DNA of 38,528 nucleotides, taken from contig JAQCAA010000005.1 in NCBI GenBank assembly GCA_027728645.1, positions 1 to 38,528 on the forward strand, read 5' to 3'. The stretch comes from Actinomycetota bacterium (GTDB lineage: Bacteria; Actinomycetota; Acidimicrobiia; Spongiisociales; UBA5794). The stretch's first letter is position 1. Every line of letters starts with the position of its first letter. Positions 1-10,211 of the stretch are shown here, one piece after another. The notes beneath the pieces were generated by a model. It worked only from the letters and a program-made list of their open reading frames with translations, had not been told where the DNA came from and ran no database searches. A program made the translations under genes and the position numbers.

Positions 1-107
1 GGAGGGTGGCACGCACACACAAGCCTGCGAGGCACGAGCGTGTCATCCCCCTGCATCGCTCGTCCCTCACTCTGCCGTCCCCTTGAAAGGGGGACCGATC
101 CAGGGGC
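1..107 (-). repeat. Dispersed palindromic repeat, inverted copy of 22243-22342 (truncated by window edge)
   Basis: Reverse complement of about 40-107 (atcggtccccctttcaaggggacggcagagtgagggacgagcgatgcagggggatgacacg) matches 22243-22303 with about one substitution and one indel; similarity resumes at gtgcgtgccaccctcc. Near-palindrome gtccccttgaaagggggac at 77-95. Confidence 0.85.
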
Positions 108-167
108 AGCTGCGCTGGTCTGTTCCTCGGGGCTCGGGTTTCGTTCCTCCCGGTCTGTCCTCTGAGG

Positions 168-1520
168 TCAGTGCACCGGTTCGCGCCACACGGGGCAGGT
201 CATGCAGTGACCCCCGCCACGACCTCGTCCGAGCTCCGAGCCCTCGAACTGAAGAACCGTTACCCCAGCCTCCCGGAGACGAGTGTTCGTCCACTCGTTG
301 CGGTCGTAGGCAACAACCACGCCTGGTTTGAGGGCAACAACGTTGTTGCCATCATCCCATTGCTCCCTTGCCTGTTCGAAGGCGTCACCTCCAGTCTGGA
401 CCACCCTCAGTTCAGGCAACCCAAGAGCGTCCTCAACGACTTCGATCCACCCCTTCGTCTCAAGAACGACGTCGAGGCCCTTGTCTGACGGGTAGTAGCT
501 GACTGCCTGGATCGAGTCGATGACTGGCTGATACACCGTCACGAGATCGACATCACAAAAGGTGAAGACAGTATCGAGATGCATCGAAGCCCTGTCCGCC
601 GGCATCTTCGCAACGATTACCCGCTCGGCTGCCCCCTCGTCGAACAGCCGCTTTGCAACTTGACCGACAGCCTGATAGGTGGTGCGCTCGCCCATACCGA
701 TGAGCACGACACCCTTGCCAATCGGCATCACATCGCCGCCCTCGATCATGGCGCTTCCGCGATCATCGTCCGGTGGATCACCCCACCAGATCTTGAACTC
801 GCCGTTCGCAAGTGCGTTCCGAAACGACGGGTGGAACTTGTAGATGGCCGCGAGGTGGAGCGTCTCTTTGCGCCTTGCCGGCCAGAACATCGGATTGAGG
901 GTCACGCCACCGTAGATCCAGGACGAACTGTCTCTTGTAAAAAGTTGATTCGGAAGTGGAGGTATCGCAAATTCCGTCTCTCCCCACGCCCGCGACGCCG
1001 ACAGACCAAACTCCGGTGGCATCTCACCAACCGTGAGCCCTCCAATGAGATGGCGAACCAACGTTTCGCTGTCAAGCTCGTCCATCCAATCACGAAGTTC
1101 GACCGCGCCGAGGACACCGACTTCGTCCGGGGTCAGCTTGCGATCAAGAACGTAGGCCCGTCCCTCGGGCTCGGACACAACCTCTTCGAGCAGCTTGTGA
1201 ACGTGCATCACCTCGATGTCAAAGTCGCCTCGCATAATTTCGACGAAGGCGTCGTGCTCACGACGAGCCTTCTTGGCCCAGATGACATCTTCGAACAGGA
1301 AATCGGCGGCGTTTGTGGGGGTAAGCCGTCGCATTTCCAACCCTGGACGGTGGACGATCACCTTCTTGAGATCACCGACTTCTGAGAACACACCAAAACC
1401 TGGCACGCCAGCTCCTCGCTCGTGTGACGCCACCCTACCGACACCGGGCGACGCGACGGAGCCAACATGCCAATGGTCTCGCCCGTAGTGTCGCCCGCCG
1501 TCAAAGCTATCCTGAGACAT
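168..1520 (-). CDS. arcA: Arginine deiminase
   Basis: [24 protein letters not shown]..., [23 protein letters not shown]-terminal [15 protein letters not shown]: typical ArcA. Start placed at MSQDSFDGG (1520) because the longer ORF would run into arcB. Confidence 0.93.
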   Translation of the reverse strand: MSQDSFDGGRHYGRDHWHVGSVASPGVGRVASHERGAGVPGFGVFSEVGDLKKVIVHRPGLEMRRLTPTNAADFLFEDVIWAKKARREHDAFVEIMRGDFDIEVMHVHKLLEEVVSEPEGRAYVLDRKLTPDEVGVLGAVELRDWMDELDSETLVRHLIGGLTVGEMPPEFGLSASRAWGETEFAIPPLPNQLFTRDSSSWIYGGVTLNPMFWPARRKETLHLAAIYKFHPSFRNALANGEFKIWWGDPPDDDRGSAMIEGGDVMPIGKGVVLIGMGERTTYQAVGQVAKRLFDEGAAERVIVAKMPADRASMHLDTVFTFCDVDLVTVYQPVIDSIQAVSYYPSDKGLDVVLETKGWIEVVEDALGLPELRVVQTGGDAFEQAREQWDDGNNVVALKPGVVVAYDRNEWTNTRLREAGVTVLQFEGSELGRGRGGGHCMTCPVWREPVH

Positions 1521-1584
1521 TCCACCAGCGCCACCGGTATCACGCTGGCGTGACTCGCGACCACTTGAAGGGACAGCAAAACCC

Positions 1585-2586
1585 GTGACCTCGAACCTGA
1601 CTGGAAGATCCTTCGTCAAGGAGATCGATTTCGAACCGGCCGAGCTTCTGTACCTGCTCGACCTCTCCTCAGACCTCAAGGAGGCCAAGCGATCTGGGAC
1701 GGAGACCAGACACTTGACCGGCAAGAACATCGCACTGCTCTTCGAAAAGACGTCAACACGCACCAGGGCCGCATTCGAAGTCGCTTCCTTCGACCAGGGA
1801 GCCCATGTGACATTCTTCGATCCATCGGGATCACAGATGGGTCACAAAGAATCGATCGCAGACACAGGACGCGTAATCGGTCGCATGTACGACGCTATCC
1901 AGTACCGAGGGAATCACCAGGCAGACATCGAGGAGCTCGCAGCACACGCGGGCGTGCCGGTGTACAACGGGCTCACCAATGAGTGGCATCCAACCCAGAT
2001 GCTGGCCGATTTTCTCACCATGCACGAGGCATCTGGGAAGCCGTACAACGAAATCTCGTACACATTCTTGGGCGATCTGCGATTCAACATGGCGAGGTCC
2101 CATATTGTGACAGCAGCGTTGCTCGGGAGCGACCTGCGGCTTGCGGGCCCAGCCAATCTCGGTCCTCCTGCCGATGTACTCGCCCTTGCAGCGGGGATCG
2201 CTGAAAACACCGGAGCGAAAATCACGGTCACCGATGATCCGGAAGCAGCGGTTGATGGCGTCGACTTCGTTCATACCGATGTGTGGGTGTCGATGGGCGA
2301 GCCGAAGAGTGTGTGGGAGGAACGGGTATCGTCCCTCAAGCCGTATCAGGTCAATGCACAGCTCATGGAATCGACAGGGAATCCACTAGCGAAGTTCATG
2401 CATTGCCTCCCTGCTTTCCATGACACCAACACAGTCGTCGGGGCTCAGATGATGGAGCACACCAACATGCCTGACGGCCTCGAAGTGACACATGATGTGT
2501 TCGAGTCCTCTGCGAGCATTGTGTTCCCACAGGCAGAGAATCGACTCCACACCATCAAAGCAATCATGGTCGCCACGGTGGTGTAG
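1585..2586 (+). CDS. arcB: Ornithine carbamoyltransferase
   Basis: [50 protein letters not shown] signatures. Could be argF or arcB; divergent from arcA. Confidence 0.93.
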   Translation: MTSNLTGRSFVKEIDFEPAELLYLLDLSSDLKEAKRSGTETRHLTGKNIALLFEKTSTRTRAAFEVASFDQGAHVTFFDPSGSQMGHKESIADTGRVIGRMYDAIQYRGNHQADIEELAAHAGVPVYNGLTNEWHPTQMLADFLTMHEASGKPYNEISYTFLGDLRFNMARSHIVTAALLGSDLRLAGPANLGPPADVLALAAGIAENTGAKITVTDDPEAAVDGVDFVHTDVWVSMGEPKSVWEERVSSLKPYQVNAQLMESTGNPLAKFMHCLPAFHDTNTVVGAQMMEHTNMPDGLEVTHDVFESSASIVFPQAENRLHTIKAIMVATVV

Positions 2587-2721
2587 GCACCTTTGGGTGT
2601 CAATCAACTGGCTACGCCAAGGGGTGGGACCGCACACGTGAATGCTCCACCAAGTCCTCCGCACGAAGGTGTCGGGAATTCGATCTGAGCGGGTTCTGCT
2701 TTGCTTCCTTCTGAAGGGTAA

Positions 2722-3585
2722 TCACGACAATTGCTCGGAAGCCGCCCTCTGCGGGATGCGCTGATGACCGGCAATCGACCTGACGGTCAACACCACGAAG
2801 AAGAGAACAATCGGAGCAACAGCAATAGTTGCGGAACCGGAAGTATCGGCGTGGTAGCTGACGATCAGGCCGGCAACCACTGAAAAGACACCAATTGCGG
2901 CAGCCGTGACCATCATGGCTGGCACCCGCTTGACGACGAGAGCAGCTGTGGCAGCAGGCCCGACGAGGAGGCCAAAGACGAGCAAGGTTCCCACGGTCTG
3001 ATAGGAACCGATGATCGTGAAGGCGATGAGCCCGAGCAGCGCCCCGTGGGCGAGCACTGGTCTCATGCCAAGGAGTCCCGCCTTCTGCTCGTTGAATGCG
3101 AGGGTTAGAAACGGGCGATAGAGCAACACCGTGACGATCACGGAGACCACGGCGAGGACCGCGAGTAGGGCGATGTCCCCTGACGTAACGCCGAGGGCGT
3201 TCCCAAAAAGAATCTCTGTGAGATTGCCTGCATAGGAGGCCGTTCGCGAGATGAGGATGACTCCGAGTCCAAGCATCCCAACGAATAGCAAACCGATGCT
3301 CGTGTCCTCGGAGAACGACGTTTGGCGGTGGACCAAACTGATTCCAACCATCATCACGATCACCGCGAGTGACGCCCCAACAAGGACGTTGAAGTCGAGC
3401 AGGATCGCCAAAGCGATCCCAGGCACGACACCGTGCACGAGAGCATCGCCGAGAAACGACATGCCGCGAATGACCACCCAAGTCCCTACGAGGGCCAAGG
3501 CCACGGCAGCAAGCGACCCTCCTACGAGAGCCCTTTGCTGAAAAGCAAGTTCAAACGGTGCGGTCAACCATTCCATGACAGCCAA
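2722..3585 (-). CDS. znuB: Metal (Zn/Mn) ABC transporter permease, ZnuB/MntB family
   Basis: Multi-TM ABC-3 family sequence (LVGTWVVIRGMSFLGDALVHGVVPGIALA), next to znuA-like gene. Confidence 0.9.
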   Translation of the reverse strand: MAVMEWLTAPFELAFQQRALVGGSLAAVALALVGTWVVIRGMSFLGDALVHGVVPGIALAILLDFNVLVGASLAVIVMMVGISLVHRQTSFSEDTSIGLLFVGMLGLGVILISRTASYAGNLTEILFGNALGVTSGDIALLAVLAVVSVIVTVLLYRPFLTLAFNEQKAGLLGMRPVLAHGALLGLIAFTIIGSYQTVGTLLVFGLLVGPAATAALVVKRVPAMMVTAAAIGVFSVVAGLIVSYHADTSGSATIAVAPIVLFFVVLTVRSIAGHQRIPQRAASEQLS

Positions 3586-3604
3586 CCTACCTCCCGCCGC
3601 GAGA

Positions 3605-4570
3605 TCATCGGAGCGCCTCGGCTATCAGCGCCGAATCGATCTCAAGCATGCCGATGAGAGTCTCTGCGCCCGAACCAGGTTGACCGACGGATCCAGTAAA
3701 CAGCTGAACGACGCTGACCTCCTCCCCCAGTTCGGCTGCGACGGCATCGGCGAGCGCGGTGGAGTCTGTGGTGTCTGCAAAGATCGCGCTGATCCCCTCA
3801 GCGCGAATGATCGCGACGAGGTCCGCGAGGTCCGATGAGCTCGGATCCGCCAGGGTTGAGCCCCCAGGGATGACTGTGGCAATCACCTCGAAGCCAAACC
3901 TTTCAGCGAAGTACTGCAGGGAGTCGTGGTTAGTGACGAGCTTGCGCCTCTCGCCTGGCACCATGTCCAAGGCACTTTCCATTCTGACAACCGCTTGGTT
4001 CATGGTCTCGATATACGCGTCGGCTCGCTCCAACCAACCAACGCTGTCATCAATCCGATCCAGCGCAGCGGCGATGGCCCTCGCCGCGGCGGACGCCCGA
4101 TCTGGATCCATCCAGAAGTGTGGGTCACAGCCAGAAACCTCGGCGGTCGGATCGCATACCTCAGACGAGCTGTCTCCTCCCAAGGCAATCGGATCGATCG
4201 ACGACGCCACGCTCAGAACAACTGCTCCATCACCCTGTGCCGCTGCAAACACATCGACCATGTTCTCCTCAAGCCCAAACCCATTCACGATGACCAAGTC
4301 CGCTCGACTGATGTCTGCCACCTGAGATGACGACAGTTGGTAGTCGTGGGGATCGACCCCGACAGGTACGAGGACTTGGACCGTTCCGTCGCTTCCAAGA
4401 ATGGAACCGGCGACATCGCCCCAGATCGTGGTGCTTGCCACGATCGTGATTCCGTCGTCATTCGAGCTCGGCGAGCCAGAGCCGCCACACGCCGAGGCAA
4501 CCAGCGCAGCGGAGAACATGATGATCATGCTGAGCCTCGGGTTCCATCGATTGCGGGATCGGGCGGTCAC
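3605..4570 (-). CDS. znuA: Zn/Mn-binding lipoprotein, ZnuA family
   Basis: Signal peptide plus Cys (MFSAALVASACGG), PVGVDPHDYQ, DPHFWMDPDRA, NHDSLQYFAERFGF. Start set at GTG 4570; upstream ATG 4642 would include the regulatory palindrome. Confidence 0.88.
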   Translation of the reverse strand: MTARSRNRWNPRLSMIIMFSAALVASACGGSGSPSSNDDGITIVASTTIWGDVAGSILGSDGTVQVLVPVGVDPHDYQLSSSQVADISRADLVIVNGFGLEENMVDVFAAAQGDGAVVLSVASSIDPIALGGDSSSEVCDPTAEVSGCDPHFWMDPDRASAAARAIAAALDRIDDSVGWLERADAYIETMNQAVVRMESALDMVPGERRKLVTNHDSLQYFAERFGFEVIATVIPGGSTLADPSSSDLADLVAIIRAEGISAIFADTTDSTALADAVAAELGEEVSVVQLFTGSVGQPGSGAETLIGMLEIDSALIAEALR

Positions 4571-4599
4571 GGAGTGGGTTCTCTCTTTCGATGCTATAA

Positions 4600-4614
4600 T
4601 GAGAATGGTTATCA
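4600..4614. promoter_or_regulatory. Fur/Zur-like operator in the znuA-zur intergenic region
   Basis: TGAGAATGGTTATCA; imperfect 7-1-7 palindrome, differs from TGATAATNATTATCA at two of 14 scored positions; TATAAT at 4595-4600. Confidence 0.7.
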
Positions 4615-4641
4615 CTCCTAGACTAGACGGGAATCGGACCA

Positions 4642-5076
4642 ATGACCAACGTGGATCGGCAGATCGAACGTCGACTGGCTGAACAAGAAATCCGATACAC
4701 CCAAGGTCGACGCTCTGTCGTGGCAGCCCTCGCAGTGGCGGAGGGACCCCTCACCGCAAGTGATCTCCTAGCCACTCTGAAGGGGGACGTCCCCCTCTCA
4801 TCTCTGTACAGGACTCTTGCGATCTTCGAGGAGGTCGGAGTCGTCACTCCTCATCTGTCAACGAGGGGACTCGCTCGATACGAGTTGAGCGAGTGGCTGA
4901 CTGGCCACCATCACCATCTTGTCTGCGTCGAGTGTGGCTTTGTGGAAGACGTCGAAGCCCCAAAGACCGAAGAGGATCAGGTTCGGAATCTGGTCAATGC
5001 CATTGCATCGATGGCATCGTTCTCGGCAACAAATCATGCACTCGAAATCGAGGGAAGGTGCGTCAGATGCGCATGA
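4642..5076 (+). CDS. zur: Fur-family transcriptional regulator (probable Zur)
   Basis: RYTQGRRSVVAALAVAEGPLTASDL, SSLYRTLAIFEEVGVV, TGHHHHLVCVECGFVEDV, C-terminal RCVRCA. Confidence 0.88.
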   Translation: MTNVDRQIERRLAEQEIRYTQGRRSVVAALAVAEGPLTASDLLATLKGDVPLSSLYRTLAIFEEVGVVTPHLSTRGLARYELSEWLTGHHHHLVCVECGFVEDVEAPKTEEDQVRNLVNAIASMASFSATNHALEIEGRCVRCA

Positions 5077-5915
5077 TCGCAGTCGTCGCGACCGACATCA
5101 CCCTGGCCTACGGGTCAACAGTCGCGATTGATCGGTCGTCGTTCGAAATTCCCGTTGGCACGGTTACCGCCGTGATCGGTCCAAACGGGGCGGGCAAATC
5201 CACCGTGCTCAACGCAATCGCAGGTCTCATGGAACCGGTGAGCGGCACAATCGAAGTACCTCCGATTTCTGGAGACAGGCGTCGCATCGCCTATGTTCTG
5301 CAGACGACGAAGATCAACGACGCACTGCCAATCTCGGTCCGCGAAGTCGTCACCATGGGGCGCTATGCGACTGCTGGGCCGTACCGGCGGCTTACTCCTA
5401 CTGATAGAAAGGCCGTGGATCAGGCCATCGATCGGATGGGGATAGCAGACATTGCCTCGGCTCATCTTCAGAACCTCAGCGGCGGTCAGCGACAGCGAGT
5501 TTTCGTGGCACAGGGGCTGGCTCAGGACCATGATCTACTCCTTCTTGATGAGCCTCTCACCGGCATCGACCTCCCGACCGCAACCGCAATCGATGAGGTG
5601 ATCCACGATGAAACGAGCAGAGGCTGCACCGTTGTCATGACAACACATGACCTCTCAGAGGCTCAATTCGCAGATCACGTCTTGTTGATCTCAAAGAGAG
5701 TGGTCGCGTCTGGTCCTCCAGATGAGGTACTGACAAGCGAAAATCTCGTTGCTGCGTACGGCCCCTCGCTTCTCCATGTCGGCGACGGCGGCGAACTGTT
5801 TCTCGATGATCCAGCCCATACTCACCTTCCTGGAAGACACGCCCATCGCGAGAGGACGATCCACACAGAAGCATCGCCTTCAGATCTCCATGCCGAAAAG
5901 GGCACAACCGACTGA
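5067..5915 (+). CDS. znuC: Metal ABC transporter ATP-binding protein, ZnuC family
   Basis: Walker A GPNGAGKST, LSGGQRQRV, Walker B LLLLDEPLTGID; overlaps zur 3' end; His-containing tail (DDPAHTHLPGRHAHRERTIHTEASPSDLHAEKGTTD). Confidence 0.9.
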   Translation: MRMIAVVATDITLAYGSTVAIDRSSFEIPVGTVTAVIGPNGAGKSTVLNAIAGLMEPVSGTIEVPPISGDRRRIAYVLQTTKINDALPISVREVVTMGRYATAGPYRRLTPTDRKAVDQAIDRMGIADIASAHLQNLSGGQRQRVFVAQGLAQDHDLLLLDEPLTGIDLPTATAIDEVIHDETSRGCTVVMTTHDLSEAQFADHVLLISKRVVASGPPDEVLTSENLVAAYGPSLLHVGDGGELFLDDPAHTHLPGRHAHRERTIHTEASPSDLHAEKGTTD

Positions 5916-6021
5916 GTCGTCACCTCGAATACCATCGGTGCAGCGAAGCAGAGTCGTATCCCCGCAGGGACAAAGCTTGACGATTGTCGCATCCTCGTCT
6001 GGCAAGCAAGACTGGAGCCGT

Positions 6022-6207
6022 ATGGAACCATCGGGATTATCTGAGACGGCAACCAGTCGACAGATTTTGCGTCGAACAGTCATCTTCGTTGTCATTGCGG
6101 CGGTCGTCGGTTTCGTACTGTCCTTGTTCGCGCCTCCTGACTGGGAGCAAGGCTCAGGGAGAGTCACGCTTCACATCGGCGGTCTTGATCGTGGGGAACA
6201 TATCTGA
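6022..6207 (+). CDS. Possible small single-TM protein (61 aa)
   Basis: MEPSGLSETATSRQILRRTVIFVVIAAVVGFVLSLFAPPDWEQ...; TM-like segment; opposing ORF 5880-6167 (-) competes. Confidence 0.35.
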   Translation: MEPSGLSETATSRQILRRTVIFVVIAAVVGFVLSLFAPPDWEQGSGRVTLHIGGLDRGEHI

Positions 6208-6256
6208 ATTCAACACGATTCTCGCGTGGTGCAATTGCGTTGAGGTCCGTAGCCTT

Positions 6257-7060
6257 CTAGCCAGGCAGATCGCGCCGGGTGAACACGTATCCGGCCGCCG
6301 CAAACAGCCCGCCAGCTATAGAGGCCATGACTCCGATGTAGACCCAATTGACTCCGCGCACAAGTGGATTGTCCCCCCAGTAGTAGAACCAAGGAGAGAT
6401 CTTCGCCCAGCCGGCTAGGTCGGGGGATACTGGGAGCAGCGACGCGACGATGTAGGAAACGGCTGCAATGGTGCCGGTGATGACGATCGATCTCATACGC
6501 TTCCCGGTCGCGGCGGTAACCAGCGCTATTGCACCGGTAAACATGATGCCAAGGAACACAAGATGAATTGTTGCCGCCCACACATTGGCCGCTGGCATGT
6601 CAATACTGAACACAGCGACCCCACCCCAGGTGAAGAGCCCAATGAGGAATGAAGCGATAGCGACGTGGATGACGATCGCAATTGACTTGTGGGAAAGCAT
6701 CATGGCGCGACCAATAGGGTTCGATGCGAGCAGACCCACCAGCCGGTCCTCTTCCTCAGCTGCTATCGACCGACCACCATCGATCAAGGCGAGGGCGACA
6801 ACCGCTCCAGGCGCAAAGATGCTGAACACCTCTGCCGAGATCCACCCCTCCGGGCTCGCGAGGCTCGCGCCACCGAAAAAGTCGTTGAGCCCCTGACCGA
6901 GGCCGAACTCTGCCAGTGCAGATTCGAGGGAAGGCATCCACGCCGCAATCTTCAAAAGAATGGCCCAACGAATCGCCGAAGCAGCCGAGCGCCGGCAACC
7001 AACGCAGATCGATCGATAGTCAATCCAGTGCGCCAAGCACTCGGCATATCCCGACCCCAC
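6257..7060 (-). pseudogene. ABC-2 type permease, probably 5'-truncated
   Basis: GLGQGLNDFFGGASLASPEGWISAEVFSIFAPGAVVALALIDGGRSIAAEEEDRLVGLLASNPIGR... to YVFTRRDLPG fits the ABC-2 permease pattern, but the N-terminal TM is not recognisable and no ATPase is adjacent. Confidence 0.6.
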
Positions 7061-7082
7061 TCCACCGAACTATTGTCTCAAC

Positions 7083-8639
7083 GTGCGCACCGTATTTTTC
7101 AATGGGCCAATCTGGACTGGGACCGCAGCGACGCCCGCGTGGGTCGCGATCGAAGGGTCCCGCATCGCGGCTCTTGGAGAGGGTCAGCCTCCCGATGGAG
7201 AACGATTCGATCTCGACGGGAGGTGTCTGCTGCCTGGGTTCCAGGATGCCCATGTCCATCCGCCAATCGGTGGGTTGGCATTGATACGTTGCGAACTGCA
7301 CGAAGTGCCCCCGTCGGATTACGCCGAGACGATTGCGAACTACGCAGCGGACAACCCTGACGTTCCATGGATCTTGGGGGGCGGTTGGCCAATGAATGCA
7401 TTCGACGGAGGCATCGCACGCAGAGAGTTCCTCGATGGCATCGTGCCGGATCGGCCTGTGCGTCTCAACTCCAGTGAAGGTCATGCGTCGTGGGTCAACA
7501 CGAAGGCGCTTGAAATTGCAGGGATTGGCGCCACAACACCTGACCCTCAGGACGGACGAATTGAGCGCGACCTTGATGGGTCACCAAACGGAACACTTCA
7601 GGAAGGTGCGATGGGCCTCGTCGATCGATTCGCTCCGGCTGATACCGTCGCCGATGTTCTTCATGCAATCGTCGCGGCACAGGACTATCTCGTCTCGCTA
7701 GGAATCACCGGTTGGCAGGACGCGTGGGTTCGCGGTGTCGACCACGACGCCTACCGAACCCTCGATGCCGACGGAAGATTGATCGCTCGCGTCTTCGGCT
7801 CATTGTGGTGGGACAGGGAGCGAGGCGTTGAACAACTCGACGAGTTGATCGCCACGACAAAAGAGGGAACACCGAAATACCGGCCAAACGGAATCAAGCT
7901 CATGGTCGATGGAGTGATCGAGAATGGCACCGGTGCGGTTTGCAGCCCCTATGTGGGAACCGATGATCGAGGGCTCACCTTCATCGACGCAGAGGCGCTG
8001 CGTACCATCGTCCCACGCATCATGGCCGCCGGTATCCAGCCTCATTTTCATGCGATTGGTGACTGTGCGATTCGAAGCGCCCTCGACGCCGTTGAGGCCG
8101 GAAATCCGAGCGATGTTGCAACGGTGCGTCCGCACATCGCACACATCCACCTCATCGACCCGGTAGATGTTCCACGCTTTTCATCACTCGGCGTCAGCGC
8201 CAACGCTCAGGCCCTGTGGGCCTGCCACGACGACACGATGGTAGATCTGACCATCCCTAGGCTGGGCGACGAGCGCTCCCAATGGCAGTACCCGTTCCGT
8301 TCGCTCGTGGATGCCGGAGCCCACCTTGCGGCCGGTTCGGACTGGTCAGTGTCCACCGCGGACCCCTTTGCGCAGATGGCGGTCGCTGTGACACGAGCAA
8401 CGGCCGACGCGCCGCAACCCTTCCTCCCCGATCAAGCACTGACTCCATCCGAGGCTCTGACTGCGTTCACCGCAGGTTCCGCGTGGGTGAACCACGATGA
8501 TCGCCGCGCAGGGACAATCGAGGCGGGCAAGGACGCAGATTTCGTGATTGCCTCTGACAATCCCATCACCGCCCCAGACCTGTCGCGGGTGCGTGCTGAG
8601 GCAACCTTCATCGGTGGACGAGTCATGTATCAGCGCTAG
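7083..8639 (+). CDS. Amidohydrolase, YtcJ-like
   Basis: GRCLLPGFQDAHVHP, NSSEGHASWVNTKALE, KLMVDGVIENGTGA, HFHAIGDCAIRSALDAVE, AAGSDWSVSTADPFAQMAVAVTR; GTG start. Confidence 0.9.
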   Translation: MRTVFFNGPIWTGTAATPAWVAIEGSRIAALGEGQPPDGERFDLDGRCLLPGFQDAHVHPPIGGLALIRCELHEVPPSDYAETIANYAADNPDVPWILGGGWPMNAFDGGIARREFLDGIVPDRPVRLNSSEGHASWVNTKALEIAGIGATTPDPQDGRIERDLDGSPNGTLQEGAMGLVDRFAPADTVADVLHAIVAAQDYLVSLGITGWQDAWVRGVDHDAYRTLDADGRLIARVFGSLWWDRERGVEQLDELIATTKEGTPKYRPNGIKLMVDGVIENGTGAVCSPYVGTDDRGLTFIDAEALRTIVPRIMAAGIQPHFHAIGDCAIRSALDAVEAGNPSDVATVRPHIAHIHLIDPVDVPRFSSLGVSANAQALWACHDDTMVDLTIPRLGDERSQWQYPFRSLVDAGAHLAAGSDWSVSTADPFAQMAVAVTRATADAPQPFLPDQALTPSEALTAFTAGSAWVNHDDRRAGTIEAGKDADFVIASDNPITAPDLSRVRAEATFIGGRVMYQR

Positions 8640-8707
8640 ACGACGACGTTCAGGGTGGTCAGGATGGCTTCCTTTTGAACTGCGACGCTCTGGCGCTCGG
8701 TCTCGTT

Positions 8708-10198
8708 TCACCCAGGCTCTGCGAGGGTGTGAAACGAGTCTTTGAGAGCTGGATAAAGAGACTTGAATGTCCCGTGAGCGCCCTCGTAGGTTGACTGATC
8801 TGCCGAGGGTTCGACGACTCTGTCGATCTTGACGGCGCCGGCTGCGGCCTGAGCACAATCACTGAATGCGCCGGCTCCGACTGCGGCAAGCATCGCAGCG
8901 CCGTGAGCAGCTCCCTCCGATGTCCCGACAACAGAAATTGGCACACCACTCACATCACTGATTATCTGGACCCACAACGGGCTTGACGAGCCACCGCCCG
9001 ACGCCCGAATCTCTCCTACTGCGCCTGCCTCGCGCATGAGGTCGACCGAGTCCCGCAATCCGAATGCGACACCTTCCAGGACCGCCCGAGCCATATGTGC
9101 AAGCGTGTGTCTGACAGTGAGCCCCACAAAGGCCCCGCGAGCAAGCGGGTCAGGGTGCGGGGTTCGTTCGCCAGAGAGATAGGGGAGGAATATCAGGCCT
9201 TCGCTACCAGCCTCAACGGTGCTGGCCAATTGATCAAGCTCGGCAAACGACGCGTGCGGTGCGAGCGCCTCTCGCAGCCATTTGTAACTCCCGGCAGCCG
9301 ACAGCATTACTCCCATGAGGTGCCACATATCAGGGACCGCGTGGCAGAAGGCATGCAACCTTCCCTCGGGCTCGACCGCAGGATGGTCAGTCGAACCGAA
9401 CACCACGCCGCTGGTCCCGATGCTCATCGCAAGGAGTCCTGGGACTACCGCTCCGACCCCCACCGCATTGGCTGCTTGGTCGCCTGCTCCGCCGAACACT
9501 GGAACCCCTGCGGGGATCCCGGTCGCTTGCGACGCCTCAGCTGACACCCCACCAGTGACGGCGCTTCCCTCGAACGTCTTCGGTAGCCAAGAATGGTCGA
9601 TACCGAGAGCACCGACCACCTCATCCGACCAGTCCCTCGCCGCCAGATCAAAGAGAATCGTCCCAGAGCCTCCGGCCTTGTCAGTTGCGTACTCGCCGGT
9701 GAGCCGCAATCTGACGAAGTCCTTTGGGAGTAGAACATGCCTCGTTTGGTCATACACATCCGGCTCATGGTTTCGAACCCACAGGATCTTTGGCGCCGTG
9801 AAACCGGTGAGCGCATCATTCCCTGTGATCTGAATCAGCCGGTTTCTGCCGACCCTGTCTCGAATCTCGTCGCACTCAGCCTGAGTCCGCTGGTCATTCC
9901 AAAGGATCGCATCCCGAAGAACATTTCCGTCTCCGTCGAGCATGACAAGACCGTGCATCTGCCCTGTCAGGCCGATGCCGACGACATCAGAGGGAGAGAT
10001 GCCACCGGCACCAAAGGCAGAGCCGATAGCCGAAACCGCCCCATCCCACCACAGATCGGGTGATTGCTCGGACCAGAGGGGGTGAGGTGTTTCGAAGCTG
10101 TAGTGCGACCGGCCGACTGAAACGACAGTGCCGACCTCGTCGATGAGGAGAGCCTTTGTCGCAGTTGTGGATGAGTCGATTCCGAGGAAGTACTTCAT
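8708..10198 (-). CDS. xylB: Xylulokinase (FGGY family)
   Basis: MKYFLGIDSSTTATKALL, LTGQMHGLVMLD, ILWNDQRTQAECDEI, GGAGDQAANAVGVG, SGGGSSSPLWVQIISDV. Start at 10198. Confidence 0.92.
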   Translation of the reverse strand: MKYFLGIDSSTTATKALLIDEVGTVVSVGRSHYSFETPHPLWSEQSPDLWWDGAVSAIGSAFGAGGISPSDVVGIGLTGQMHGLVMLDGDGNVLRDAILWNDQRTQAECDEIRDRVGRNRLIQITGNDALTGFTAPKILWVRNHEPDVYDQTRHVLLPKDFVRLRLTGEYATDKAGGSGTILFDLAARDWSDEVVGALGIDHSWLPKTFEGSAVTGGVSAEASQATGIPAGVPVFGGAGDQAANAVGVGAVVPGLLAMSIGTSGVVFGSTDHPAVEPEGRLHAFCHAVPDMWHLMGVMLSAAGSYKWLREALAPHASFAELDQLASTVEAGSEGLIFLPYLSGERTPHPDPLARGAFVGLTVRHTLAHMARAVLEGVAFGLRDSVDLMREAGAVGEIRASGGGSSSPLWVQIISDVSGVPISVVGTSEGAAHGAAMLAAVGAGAFSDCAQAAAGAVKIDRVVEPSADQSTYEGAHGTFKSLYPALKDSFHTLAEPG

Positions 10199-10211
10199 TG
10201 TGTAACCATCA

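Noticed and set aside
579-1385. 268-aa plus-strand ORF inside arcA
   Set aside because: Antisense shadow of a convincing arcA; Arg/Pro-rich composition and no recognisable motif.
5880-6167. Minus-strand 95-aa ORF with CPCGDTTLLRC
   Set aside because: No recognisable family; overlaps a plus-strand TM-like ORF; neither is strong enough to call confidently.
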